A DNA stretch of 64,000 bases from Azonexus hydrophilus (GTDB taxonomy: Bacteria > Pseudomonadota > Gammaproteobacteria > Burkholderiales > Rhodocyclaceae): the NCBI RefSeq assembly GCF_001956855.1, contig NZ_MTHD01000005.1:124001-188000 (forward strand), in the 5' to 3' direction. Below the pieces are notes generated by a model that saw nothing but the letters and a program-made list of their open reading frames with translations, ran no database searches and was not told the DNA's origin. Positions 10,501 to 19,003 of the stretch are shown here, piece by piece; the first letter of the stretch is position 1, and each line of letters starts with the position of its first letter. A program made the position numbers and the translations under genes.

Positions 10501-11632
10501 CAATGACGGGGCATCGGTTTGCCTGCGCTTCGAGGTGTGCGATACCGGTATCGGCATCGAGCCGGAAACGCTGGCACGTCTGTTCAATCCCTTCGAGCAG
10601 GCCGACAACTCGACCACCCGCCTGCACGGCGGCAGTGGTCTCGGGCTGGTCATCACGCGCCAGCTTGCCGAATTGATGGGCGGGATTGCAGGTTGCGACA
10701 GCGAGCCGGGCAAGGGCAGCCGTTTCTGGTTCTCGGTCGTGCTGAAACCGGCCGTGGGCAGCCAGGCCACGCGCCTGCCGGCTCTTCCCGGTGAATCGGC
10801 GGAGACCTGCCTGACGCGCGATCATTGCGGCGCCCGCATCCTGCTGTGCGAGGACAACCCGGTCAATCAGGAAGTGGCGCGGACCCTGTTGTGCGATCTG
10901 GGGCTGGACGTGCATCTGGCCGACAACGGCAGTGCCGGGGTTGCGCTGGTGGCGAGCGAGCCTTTCGATCTGGTGCTGATGGATGTTCAGATGCCGGTCA
11001 TGGACGGCTTGCAGGCGACACGCCGGATCCGGGGATTGCCGGGAAAGGCGCAGTTGCCGATTCTGGCGATGACGGCGAATGCTTTTGCCGAGGATCGCAA
11101 GTCCTGCCTCGATGCCGGCATGAACGATTTCGTAGCCAAGCCGGTCGATCCCGATGCCTTGTACGAGGCGTTGCTGCGCTGGCTGCCGAAGCCCGGCATG
11201 GCTGCCGCCGTACCGGAACCACCCGCAGCGGGCACGACTCCGCCGGCGCCGGAGAGTCTGGCGGCGGCCCTGAATTGCTTGCCCGGACTCGACGCCGGCG
11301 CGTTGTTGCCGGTCATGCGCGGCCGGGTGGAGAAGGCGGCCCAGTTGTTGCGCATGTTTGCCGAACGGCATCGCGGTGATGTCGATCAGTTGCGCAGCCA
11401 GCTGGCGATCGGCGACCGGCAGGCGGCCGAGCAGGTGGTGCATGCGCTGAAGGGCGCATCCGGTACCTTGTCGCTGGTGGTGACGCATGTGCTGGCAACC
11501 CGGATCAACGAGGCGTTACGGACGGGAAGTGATCCGGCGCGATTGGTCGATGACATTGCCGATGACATCACCGAACTCGAAAGCGAACTGGGACGGGTTT
11601 GTGCCGGGATAGACTCCCTGCCTTCAGGCTGA
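7502..11632 (+). CDS. Hybrid sensor histidine kinase with four CBS domains, PAS/GAF, receiver and Hpt
   Basis: A 1376-residue cytosolic-looking sensor kinase. Domains in order: two CBS pairs (about 1-265), PAS (270-390), PAS (395-515), GAF (520-685), PAS (700-820), HisKA with the phosphorylated histidine in [10 protein letters not shown] (about 865), HATPase (about 965-1080, with [14 protein letters not shown] and GSGLGLVI), receiver with the phospho-acceptor in [13 protein letters not shown] (about 1115-1230), and an Hpt domain with [10 protein letters not shown] (about 1260-1375). No membrane helices are evident, so the input is probably an intracellular nucleotide sensed by CBS plus small ligands sensed by PAS/GAF. 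The start at 7502 follows an AAGGA site. Its 3' end overlaps the convergent kinase gene by 9 bases. No dedicated output regulator is adjacent. Confidence 0.92.
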   Translation: MSSVSALRLCDIASTEVLTVDVATPLGTAIAHLAEKYVSSLVVVDAGKPVGILTEWDLLRLLRQGFAEDIPVRKVMSAPLVTTRPEIDFAAAQLMMSSHGIRHLVLVDGNGDLRGLASESDFRRQLNHDLFEAIRNLNAIIERGEPMLAPDRPLLEVLNLMADHHLDHMLVGRDGVAEGIITERDLPRLMAAKADIRKITAGCIMSSPLHTVDENISVAEAARQMEALHLRHLVVIGGDGRMLGVVSQHRLLERLSVVLMENGRSRLASQLEVVLEATGVGTWEYDHRRDLMIRSATLNSVLQFDRGNVFESFDDVLLRIEAEDREKVRRAFHEQLNEEDGQFAIDYRVRDGEGRIRWFSSRGRVIERNAHGWPISSAGVAIDINAQKVHEAELQRSEARFRSLLENAPLPMGYINARREVVFINRRFTELFGYTRDDVPDLRTWSTQAYPDPVYRETVGTLWSDAVKNAQVTQTAIAPIECNVTCRNGRVGIVEIAGVMLEADCLVTFIDVTEQREQQQLLEFGNAILHHISTGAPQAEVLEYICREIEDRDPAMRCSILLLDEAGEHLHGGVAPSLPPAYNALVDGVPIGPAAGSCGTAAYLGKEVFVADIASDPLWANYKNLALAHGLAACWSSPIVSTEGKVLGTFGIYWLAPRPEVSQIARHHVEAATTLAAIAIESAQREAVMLAMLEDQRQTEAQLRKLSQAVEQSPVAVVITDLEARIEYVNQAFVNVSGYPAEELLGQNPRLLQSGLTPKTQYEVMWSTLQKGENWLGQLTNKNKQGEIYYEYAVISPIRQSDGRVTHYLAVKQDITERKRIGEELDRHRHHLEELVSQRTAELETAMAAAEVANRAKSAFLANMSHEIRTPMNAIVGLAHRLLKQTAESEQKAHLAMIKASADHLLSVINDILDLSRIEAGKLELAQTDFNLPELLERTLGLVRERAQAKGLQLHLDAPEMPLLVHGDPTRLSQALLNYLSNAIKFTEQGSIALRGRVQGNDGASVCLRFEVCDTGIGIEPETLARLFNPFEQADNSTTRLHGGSGLGLVITRQLAELMGGIAGCDSEPGKGSRFWFSVVLKPAVGSQATRLPALPGESAETCLTRDHCGARILLCEDNPVNQEVARTLLCDLGLDVHLADNGSAGVALVASEPFDLVLMDVQMPVMDGLQATRRIRGLPGKAQLPILAMTANAFAEDRKSCLDAGMNDFVAKPVDPDALYEALLRWLPKPGMAAAVPEPPAAGTTPPAPESLAAALNCLPGLDAGALLPVMRGRVEKAAQLLRMFAERHRGDVDQLRSQLAIGDRQAAEQVVHALKGASGTLSLVVTHVLATRINEALRTGSDPARLVDDIADDITELESELGRVCAGIDSLPSG

Positions 11633-14600
11633 CCGACGCAGCCGGTCGATTTCGGCGTTCAGGATTGCCACATTGACCGGTTTGGAAACATAGCCGTTCA
11701 TGCCGGCCGCCAGGCAGGCATCGCGGTCGCCGGCCATGGCATTGGCGGTCATCGCGATGATCGGCACTGGCGTGCGCCCTTCGGCGGTCTCCCGGCTGCG
11801 CCACTGGCGGGTGGCTTCGATGCCGTCCATGACCGGCATCTGGACATCCATCAGTACCATGTCGAAGCGACTCGTCGCCAGCATCTCCAGGGCTTCCTGT
11901 CCGTGTTGGGCGAGGCTGGAACGATGGCCCTGCTTCTGCAGCAAGGCACAGGTCAGGCGCTGGTTGATCGGGTTGTCCTCGACAACCAGGATGTGCAGCG
12001 GTTCGCCGTCGTCGTCTGCAGCGCGCTCGGCATCGTTGCTCCAGGCGCGGCGCTTGTCCGGCCGGCGGGCCGTGTCCCGGACTTCCCTCTCGGCGGCAAC
12101 CAGATCCTCGGCCATCAGCGGCTTGGGCAGTTCGCGTGAGGCGAAACTGCGCGTTGCCGACGGGGCGGAGACGTTCATCGGGCTGAGCGCGAGGACCACG
12201 GCACCGGTCCGCAAGCCACCACGATACAGCGGCATCTCGGCGAAACTCGCCGGTAGCCAGTCCTGCTCGGCAACCAGTACGTCGTAACGTTTCGTTTCTT
12301 CGTGATCGCTCGATTGCAGGAGTTTCTCGCGCAGTTCCGTACTGCTTGCGCATAGCTGTACCTGGCGGCCCAGTCTGCGCAAGCCGGCGGCAAGGAGCTT
12401 GCGCAGCCGCGGGTTATGGATGGCCAGCAGCCACAGGCCGTCAGCCTCCGATGGCGCCGCCGGCGGGCTGGCGGAAAAGTTGCGGTCAACCGGCAGATCG
12501 AGCTCGAAATGAAAGTTGCTGCCCTGGCCGGGCATGCTGTCGACACAGAGTTCGCTACCCATCAGGCGGACGATTTCGCGGCTGATGGTCAGCCCCAGGC
12601 CGGTGCCGCCGAAACGCCGGGTGACGCTGGCATCGGCCTGGCCGAAGGCTTCGAAGATCGCCGCCTGCTTGTCCGGTGCGATACCGATGCCGCTGTCGAT
12701 GACGGCCACCCGCATCCGGCACCTGCCGTCTTCCGAACCGGCGCGGCTGATGCGCAGGATGACTTCGCCGTTTTCCGTGAACTTGATGGCGTTGCCGATC
12801 AGGTTGAGCAACACCTGGCGCAGCCGGCCGGGGTCGCCGATCACGCCATCCGGAATTTCCGGATCGATGTCGATCAGCACTTCCAGCCCCTTCTCTGCGG
12901 CCCGCGCCGACAGCACCCGTGCGGTGCCGAGGGCAAGTTCGTGCAGCCGGAAAGGCATCGTCTCCAGGCGCATGCGCCCGGCTTCCATCTTCGAGAAATC
13001 GAGGATGTCGTTGAGGATGATCATCAGCGATTCGGCGGACTGGCGAACCAGTTCGAGATACTGGCGCTGCGTGGCGTCCAGTTCGGTGTCCAGTGTCAGC
13101 GCGGTCAGTCCGAGGATGCCGTTCATCGGCGTCCGCACTTCATGACTCATGTTGGCGACGAAGACGCTCTTCGCCTCGTTTGCCGCTTCGGCACTGGCCA
13201 TGGCCTGCCGCAAGCGAAGCTCGTCTTCCTTGCGCCGGGTGATGTCGCGGAAGGCCGTGACCGAGCCGGCGATCTTCTTGCCGTTGTAGAGCGGCGTGCT
13301 GCTGACTTCGACCGGCAGGCTGCTGCCATCGGCACGCGAGAAGCGTTCCTCGCCGAAGAAGTGCCGTCCAGTGTGGACCGCCTGGAAAATCGGACATTCT
13401 TCGAGTGGACCGCAACCGTCCAGGCCGTGCCGGTGGAACAGGTAGTGGCCGATCCGGCCGATCAGGGCCTCGCGCTCGAAACCAAGCAGTTCCAGGGCGG
13501 CTGCATTGACCAGGACGACCTTGCCCTGCTCGTCAAGGACATAGAGACCGTCGCCCATGGTTTCGGTGACGGCGATCAGGTTGCGCTGCTCCTGCTGCAG
13601 GCGCTCGCGGGATCTGAGCAGGCGCAGCAGCAGGAAAAGCAGGACGCCCAGGGTCAGCAGCATCAGGCTGAACTGGGTCCAGAATTCGCTACGCAGGACA
13701 GCGATGAACGGGGCCGGCGTGTAGGAAATGATATAGGCGCTGGCATTGCCGGACACATCCTGGACCGGCAGGAAACTGGCCACCCAGGGGGCGTCTTCGA
13801 GTTCGACGGTCAGCGAGAAGGCGCGAAATTCACTCATGCCCAGCTGTACCGCCGGCAGCGCTGCCAGCTTGAGGTTGACGGCAACGACCTGGGCTGTCGG
13901 TGGCGCCGGGCTGTCAGGCAGGGTGACCTGCGGGTCTTCAACGAGGAATTCCGGATGGATGCCCGAGGGGCCGTACAGCCAGCGTTCGGATTCGAACAGG
14001 ATGGGCAGGGTCTGGGCACGTGCCAGCACGAAATGGAATTCCCGCGAGGGTTCGAGCTGGTGCATTGCGTCGCGGATGGCGCGAAAACCGATGCTGGTCT
14101 CGACGCTGCCGAGCAGACGTTCGCCATCAAGCAAGGGATAGACGAAGCGGAAGCCGGACTTCACCCGGCCGGCCTCGAAACCCTGGATGGGCTGGCCGGT
14201 TTCCAGAACCTGGCGGATCGACGGCCGGATGTTGAGCAGGTTGTCGCCATATTTCTGCGGTTCGTGGAAGCGCAGAAAACTGTTGCCGTCGGTGGTCTGG
14301 AAGTGCAGTTGCCGGATGCCCAGTTCGCGGAGATTGCGGTAGGTTGGCGAGAGCATCTGGTAGAGACGGGCCCGGTAGGGAATCTGGGCGTCTCCCTGCA
14401 GTTGTGAAGCGGCATCCATCAGCGTCAGGATTTCACGCTGCCGGATACGTTCGGAAAACAGGATGCTGGTCGCCTTGCCGTAGGTCTGCAGGCTGGCCTG
14501 GTAAATCGTCGTCAGTTCCTGCGTATGCTGCTGTTCGTGCAGCGCCTGCTTTTCCTGCTGGCTGCTGTGCAGCAGCCAGGTGCCGACAACCGGCAGGACG

Positions 14601-14665
14601 AGAAAGGCCGCCAGGGCCCAGCGCCGGTAGAGGCGGCTGCTTGCGGTGGCCTCGCTGGCGGCCAT
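11624..14665 (-). CDS. Hybrid sensor histidine kinase with periplasmic sensor
   Basis: A 1013-residue membrane kinase. A membrane helix lies at residues 15-33, a periplasmic sensory region of about 270 residues (possibly a double-Cache fold) follows, and a second membrane helix is near 316-338. Then come PAS (about 360-465), HisKA with [13 protein letters not shown], HATPase with [13 protein letters not shown], a degenerate receiver-like segment lacking the acidic phospho-site, and a good receiver with [12 protein letters not shown]. It starts 2 bases after the end of the PhnD-like binding protein gene, so the two are translationally linked and the binding protein probably delivers the signal. 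There is no Hpt domain, so the Hpt may come from elsewhere, for example the convergent kinase. Confidence 0.9.
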   Translation of the reverse strand: MAASEATASSRLYRRWALAAFLVLPVVGTWLLHSSQQEKQALHEQQHTQELTTIYQASLQTYGKATSILFSERIRQREILTLMDAASQLQGDAQIPYRARLYQMLSPTYRNLRELGIRQLHFQTTDGNSFLRFHEPQKYGDNLLNIRPSIRQVLETGQPIQGFEAGRVKSGFRFVYPLLDGERLLGSVETSIGFRAIRDAMHQLEPSREFHFVLARAQTLPILFESERWLYGPSGIHPEFLVEDPQVTLPDSPAPPTAQVVAVNLKLAALPAVQLGMSEFRAFSLTVELEDAPWVASFLPVQDVSGNASAYIISYTPAPFIAVLRSEFWTQFSLMLLTLGVLLFLLLRLLRSRERLQQEQRNLIAVTETMGDGLYVLDEQGKVVLVNAAALELLGFEREALIGRIGHYLFHRHGLDGCGPLEECPIFQAVHTGRHFFGEERFSRADGSSLPVEVSSTPLYNGKKIAGSVTAFRDITRRKEDELRLRQAMASAEAANEAKSVFVANMSHEVRTPMNGILGLTALTLDTELDATQRQYLELVRQSAESLMIILNDILDFSKMEAGRMRLETMPFRLHELALGTARVLSARAAEKGLEVLIDIDPEIPDGVIGDPGRLRQVLLNLIGNAIKFTENGEVILRISRAGSEDGRCRMRVAVIDSGIGIAPDKQAAIFEAFGQADASVTRRFGGTGLGLTISREIVRLMGSELCVDSMPGQGSNFHFELDLPVDRNFSASPPAAPSEADGLWLLAIHNPRLRKLLAAGLRRLGRQVQLCASSTELREKLLQSSDHEETKRYDVLVAEQDWLPASFAEMPLYRGGLRTGAVVLALSPMNVSAPSATRSFASRELPKPLMAEDLVAAEREVRDTARRPDKRRAWSNDAERAADDDGEPLHILVVEDNPINQRLTCALLQKQGHRSSLAQHGQEALEMLATSRFDMVLMDVQMPVMDGIEATRQWRSRETAEGRTPVPIIAMTANAMAGDRDACLAAGMNGYVSKPVNVAILNAEIDRLRRSA

Positions 14666-14667
14666 GG

Positions 14668-15540
14668 TCAGAAATTGCCCTGTTCGGGAATCTTCATCTT
14701 GCCGCGCAACTGGCGAACCACGTCATAGTCACGGTCGGCAGCGGGAATCGCCCCGTTCCGCAACTGGATTCCCCATTCGCTCATCAGCGTCTTGTCCCGC
14801 GTCTGCGGATCCAGTCCGGTCAGCACCTTGCGCAGCTGCGCGATGCGTTCGGCGGACAGGCGCCGGCTGCTGGCAACCAGGGCGAAAGACGGCAGCGGCG
14901 GCGTCTCGGCCAGGATGGTGACGCCCAGATGGGCATAGTTCCGGGCAATCGCGGTTTTGGCACCGCCGTACTCGTAATCGCCCCGGGCGACGGCGAGGAC
15001 GACCTCGTCGTGCTTGTCCAGATAGCGGAACAACTGCTGGTCGAGGCGGTCGCCCTGTTTGCGCAGTTGCGCATCGATGGCCAGATAGCCGCAGGTGGAC
15101 AGCGGCTGGGTAAGGGCAAATGTCTTCTTGCGGGCCGGCCTGGGCAAAGGCGTGCCGGCGCTGATCAGGGCGCAGGAATAGGTGGCTTCGCCGTTCTTTT
15201 CCAGGAAGTGGACCAGCGGTTCCGCCTGTGGATGGCTATCGCGCAGGCTGATGTAGGGTAGGGGGCCAAGGTAGGCGAGATCGATCTGACCGGTGCGGAA
15301 GTGTTCCAGGATTTCGGCGTAGGAGGTCGAGTAGCGGATTTCTATTTTTGCGCCCAGCTGCTTTTCGAGAAAATTGAGCATGGGCTTGAACTGCTTGACG
15401 ACTTCTTCCGGCTGTTCCATCGGCAGTGGCGAAAAGTACAGCGTTTCCGCCTGTGCGCCGGAAATGGCCGTGAACAGGCAGGCCAGGGACAGAAACAGTC
15501 GGCAGGCAGGGCGGCCGAACCATTGCAGTGGGGCGTGCAT
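14668..15540 (-). CDS. PhnD-like periplasmic substrate-binding protein
   Basis: A 290-residue exported protein with a signal peptide (LFLSLACLFTAISGAQA, cleavage before ETLYFSP). It has the phosphate/phosphonate-binding PhnD fold pattern: LYFSPLPMEQPEEVVKQFKPM, RYSTSYAEILEHFRTGQIDLAYLGPLPYI and the later LAVARGDYEYGGAK. No ABC permease or ATPase is nearby. Instead it is followed at 2 bases by a sensor kinase with a periplasmic domain, so it most likely acts as an accessory sensor rather than in uptake, comparable in logic to TorT-TorS. The ligand is unknown. Confidence 0.85.
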   Translation of the reverse strand: MHAPLQWFGRPACRLFLSLACLFTAISGAQAETLYFSPLPMEQPEEVVKQFKPMLNFLEKQLGAKIEIRYSTSYAEILEHFRTGQIDLAYLGPLPYISLRDSHPQAEPLVHFLEKNGEATYSCALISAGTPLPRPARKKTFALTQPLSTCGYLAIDAQLRKQGDRLDQQLFRYLDKHDEVVLAVARGDYEYGGAKTAIARNYAHLGVTILAETPPLPSFALVASSRRLSAERIAQLRKVLTGLDPQTRDKTLMSEWGIQLRNGAIPAADRDYDVVRQLRGKMKIPEQGNF

Positions 15541-15580
15541 TGCAATTCCCGCAACATCTTGAAGAGCATATTCTAGCCCG

Positions 15581-15616
15581 AAAAAACGGGCTTGACCCTT
15601 TGCAGGAGCAAGCCCG
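15581..15616 (-). terminator. Intrinsic terminator after the AckA-PduL fusion gene
   Basis: Read on the minus strand, the stem CGGGCTTG/CAAGCCCG (15616-15609 and 15594-15587) is followed by a run of six T (15586-15581). It lies 22 bases past the stop codon of the fusion gene and separates it from the downstream PhnD-like gene. Confidence 0.85.
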
Positions 15617-15638
15617 GATGTCTGCAGGCAGCGGCGAC

Positions 15639-17960
15639 TCAGGCGCGGCTCTGGATTTCCTCGATGTAGCCGAGCATGCCGGTACGGATGTTGCCGGCAT
15701 TGCCTTCGTCGGTGTCGATGTGCATGGCCAGCCGGAAAGCCGGATTCACGCGGACGACGACGTCGCCGAAGATCAGCTCGCGCTCGCCCTCGACGCGGAC
15801 GCGGACGACATAGTTGTCGCGCACACGGAAGCGCAGCGCGTCTTCCGGCGCCATGTGGATGTGACGCTGGGCGCAGATCACGCCGCGTTCGATGGTGGTG
15901 CTGCCGTACGGACCTTCGAGCGTCACCCCGGGGGTGCCGGCGAGGTCGCCGGACTGGCGGATCGGCGGCTGCACGCCGAGCTTGAACTGCTCGGTCATCG
16001 CAATCTCGACCTGGGTTTCCTTGCGCGTCGGACCAAGTACGCGGACCTTGGCGATCCGCCCCTTCGGGCCGACCAGATGTACCTGCTCTTCGCAGGCGTA
16101 CTGGCCCGGTTGCGACAGTTCGTGCATTGGCGTCAGCTGATGGCCGGGCCCGAACAGCGCCTCGACGTCGGCCTGCGACAGATGGACGTGGTGCGCCGAA
16201 ATCTCGACCGGGATCGCCGGTGCCGCGTCGGCCTTGGCTTCCAGCAGCAATTCGTTGCGCTCGATGGCGCGCAGCGCCTCCCAGGCGACCAGGCGTTCGT
16301 CGTCATTGGCAACGACGAGGATCTTCACCGGCGAATCGTCGGCGGAAATGACGGCATGTGAATCGAACTTGCCGAGGTGGCGGTTCTTGTCCTCGTCGAG
16401 CTTGATGCCCATGTAGCCGAGGCCCTGACAGGCCAGGCTGCGCACCGTCGCGCTGGTTTCGCCGATGTCGCCGGTGAAGGCCAGCACGTCGATGCCACCC
16501 ATTGCCGCCGTGTAGGCGCCGATGTTCTTGCGCACCTGATAGCAGAAGGCCTTGTGCGCCAGCAGCGCGCGGTGATGGCCTTCGGCGGCGGCGGCCTCGA
16601 TTTCGTGGATGTCGCTGGAAATGCCGGAGATGCCCTTCAGGCCGCTTTCGCTGTTGATCAGCGTCGACAGCTGTTCCGGCGTCATCTTGTGCTGTTCCAC
16701 CAAATGGATCATCACCGCCGGGTCGATGCTGCCGGCACGGCTGGGCATGATCAGGCCGTCGGACGGCGTCATGCCCATCGTCGTGTCGACCGAACGGCCG
16801 TGGTCGATGGCGCACATCGAGGCACCGATGCCGAGGTGGCAGGAGACGATTTCCAGCTCGCCGAGCGGGCGCTTGAGTACTTCCGCCGACTTCAGCGAGA
16901 CGTAGCGGTGCGAGGTGCCGTGGAAGCCGTAGCGGCGGATGCCGTGCTGCTTGTACAGGTCGTAGGGCAGGCCGTAGAGGTAGGCGTAGGGCGCCAGCGT
17001 CTGGTGGAAGGCAGTGTCGAAGACGGCGACTTGCGGCACGTTCGGGAAATGCTTGAGCGCGACGCGGATGCCGGCGACGTTGACCGGATTGTGCAGCGGC
17101 GCGAAGACGGCCAGTTCCTCGATGTCGGCAATCACCGACGGGGTGATGACGACCGAGCTGGAGAACTTGTTGCCGCCATGGACGACGCGGTGGCCGATGG
17201 CGGTGACGTCTTCCGGATGGAAGGTGAAAGCCGGGCCGAGCAGCGCGGTGGCTTCGCTCATCACCTTGAACAGGTCGGAGAGCTTGAACGGCGCGTGCTC
17301 CATGGTCTGACGCTGCGGACCGACCATCACCGTGATGCGGGCGTGCTGCTTGTCGGCGTTGTCGATGATGCCGTGGATGTCGGCACCGCTCTCCTCGGTG
17401 TCGTAGATGCCGAAATGGATCTGGCTGATGCCGACATTGAGCGCGACGACCTTGCCCGGCCGGTTGGTGGTCAGCGACAGTGCGTAGGGGTCGTCGGATT
17501 TTGCCATGCCGGCGCCGTTGACCGCATGATTGTCGGCGCTCATCGCGCGGGTGCGGTCGGCCAGCAGGCGCGACAGGTAAACGATGGCCTTGGGATTGCC
17601 GAGCACGTGGCTGGTGAACACGTCCTGCGGGATCATCAGCACGAAGCAGCGGTTGCCGGCGATGACGTCGGCGACGATGCGGTCGCCGGTCAGCACCGAC
17701 ATGATGCCGAAGACGTCGCCGGTGCCCAGTTGGGCGATCACCGTGCGGGTGCCGGTGTTGTCCGAGGTCGAGATTTCGGCGTGGCCGCTGATCATGACGC
17801 CGATACCATGGCCTTCGTCGCCGGTTTCGAGCATGGCCTCGTTACCTTCAAAGGTGGCCAGGCGTGACTTGATGACGATTTCCTCGACCTTGTCGGCCGG
17901 GAAACTGGCAAACAGGGGGACCTGTTCGAGGAAGAAACGTTTCAGATCGATTTCGCTCAT
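15639..17960 (-). CDS. Fusion of cNMP-binding-like domain, acetate kinase and PduL phosphotransacylase
   Basis: One 773-residue chain holds both steps linking acyl-CoA, acyl-phosphate and acetate/propionate plus ATP. Residues 8-130 are a cyclic-nucleotide-binding-like beta-roll (GDVFGIMSVLTGDRIVADV); the usual glutamate of the phosphate cassette is replaced (FGI instead of FGE), though R94 remains. Residues 170-565 are acetate/propionate kinase: GHRVVHGG (R258), VFDTAFH (D315), RRYGFHGTSH (H347), MPSRAGSIDP (R408) and TGDIGETSATVR (E501) are present, but the first motif reads NVGISQIHF instead of N-x-G-S-S-S-x-K and HLGNG is HLGIG. Residues 583-757 are PduL with metal-binding histidines in SAHHVHLS, CAQRHIHM and MHIDTDEGNA. 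It is a single gene upstream of its own terminator and near the CoA-transferase. Confidence 0.93.
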   Translation of the reverse strand: MSEIDLKRFFLEQVPLFASFPADKVEEIVIKSRLATFEGNEAMLETGDEGHGIGVMISGHAEISTSDNTGTRTVIAQLGTGDVFGIMSVLTGDRIVADVIAGNRCFVLMIPQDVFTSHVLGNPKAIVYLSRLLADRTRAMSADNHAVNGAGMAKSDDPYALSLTTNRPGKVVALNVGISQIHFGIYDTEESGADIHGIIDNADKQHARITVMVGPQRQTMEHAPFKLSDLFKVMSEATALLGPAFTFHPEDVTAIGHRVVHGGNKFSSSVVITPSVIADIEELAVFAPLHNPVNVAGIRVALKHFPNVPQVAVFDTAFHQTLAPYAYLYGLPYDLYKQHGIRRYGFHGTSHRYVSLKSAEVLKRPLGELEIVSCHLGIGASMCAIDHGRSVDTTMGMTPSDGLIMPSRAGSIDPAVMIHLVEQHKMTPEQLSTLINSESGLKGISGISSDIHEIEAAAAEGHHRALLAHKAFCYQVRKNIGAYTAAMGGIDVLAFTGDIGETSATVRSLACQGLGYMGIKLDEDKNRHLGKFDSHAVISADDSPVKILVVANDDERLVAWEALRAIERNELLLEAKADAAPAIPVEISAHHVHLSQADVEALFGPGHQLTPMHELSQPGQYACEEQVHLVGPKGRIAKVRVLGPTRKETQVEIAMTEQFKLGVQPPIRQSGDLAGTPGVTLEGPYGSTTIERGVICAQRHIHMAPEDALRFRVRDNYVVRVRVEGERELIFGDVVVRVNPAFRLAMHIDTDEGNAGNIRTGMLGYIEEIQSRA

Positions 17961-18088
17961 GCTGTGCTCCGTGCTGTCAGGCAGTATTTTATGCTCGCAA
18001 GACTACCATTTTGTTGCGGTGCAGCAAAGACTGTTGGCAGTGGACTAAGTGAAATCCGCAATGACGCCCGATATCGTCGTGTCCCGGG

Positions 18089-19000
18089 TCAGCTCAGCAC
18101 GTAGTTTTCATCGGGGCGCGGTGGTGGCGCCGGGGTCTCGCCCAGCATCTCGCGCAGGCTGGCCTCGATGCCGGCGACGATGGCATCGAGCGCCAGGTCG
18201 TTGGGGGCGCGGCCGAACGGGTCCTCGATCTCGTCGCTGAGGGCTTCCAGCGCGAAGAAAGTGTAGGAAACGAAGCAGACGATCAGCGGCGTCATCAGCC
18301 CGATTGCGTCGACCAGGCCGAACGGCAGCAGCACGCAGTAGAGGTAGGACGAGCGGTGCAGGATCACCGAGTAGGTGAAGGGCAGCGGTGTATTGAGGAT
18401 GCGCTCGCAACCGCCCATCGCCAGCGACAGTTCGTCCAGGTTCTGTTCCATGCTGTGGGCGAGGATGGGGTCGAGCCGCCCGACTGCGCGCTTTTCCCGG
18501 AGCCCCTGCGCCAGCCAGAGCAGGATCAGGTTGGCCGGGTTGCGCGCCGGCGCGAGCCTGGCCGTCACCTCGTCCGGCAGCAGACCCTCCAGCCCCCGCT
18601 GGGCTGGGTCGCCGCGCAACTGGTTGCGCAGTGCGGCGGCGAAGGCGGCGATGCCGAGAATGAAAGGCCGGACATTGCTGCCCGGCGCCACGCAGGTCGA
18701 GGCCTTGCGGGCCAGGTTGCGGCTGTCGACAAGGATGCTGCCCCACAGCTTGCGCGCTTCCCAGTAACGGTCGTAGCTGGCGTTGATGCGAAAGCCGAAG
18801 AAAATCGCCAGGGCGATGCCGATCAGCGAGAACGGACTGGCGTTGAGCGGCACCTTCCAGTGAAACAACTGGCCGTGTGCCGCGACCACAGCGCAGGCGA
18901 CGGCGAAGACGAACAGCTGCTGCTGCAGGATCAGATGCACCAGCGAACCGCGCCGGACGAAAAGCAGGTACAGCCAGTGCGGCCGCGGACGGACGATCAT
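18089..19000 (-). CDS. Bestrophin-family membrane channel
   Basis: A 303-residue protein of the bacterial bestrophin (UPF0187) family, which form pentameric anion or cation channels in the inner membrane. Diagnostic stretches are IALAIFFGFRINASYDRYWEARKLWGSI near the N-terminus and PLPFTYSVILHRSSYLYCVLLPFGL with FFALEALSDEIEDPFG in the C-terminal half. Four hydrophobic segments are visible. It starts 3 bases after the stop of the CoA-transferase gene and is therefore its operon partner; a link to carboxylate or bicarbonate flux is possible but is inference. Confidence 0.88.
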   Translation of the reverse strand: MIVRPRPHWLYLLFVRRGSLVHLILQQQLFVFAVACAVVAAHGQLFHWKVPLNASPFSLIGIALAIFFGFRINASYDRYWEARKLWGSILVDSRNLARKASTCVAPGSNVRPFILGIAAFAAALRNQLRGDPAQRGLEGLLPDEVTARLAPARNPANLILLWLAQGLREKRAVGRLDPILAHSMEQNLDELSLAMGGCERILNTPLPFTYSVILHRSSYLYCVLLPFGLVDAIGLMTPLIVCFVSYTFFALEALSDEIEDPFGRAPNDLALDAIVAGIEASLREMLGETPAPPPRPDENYVLS

Positions 19001-19003
19001 CGC

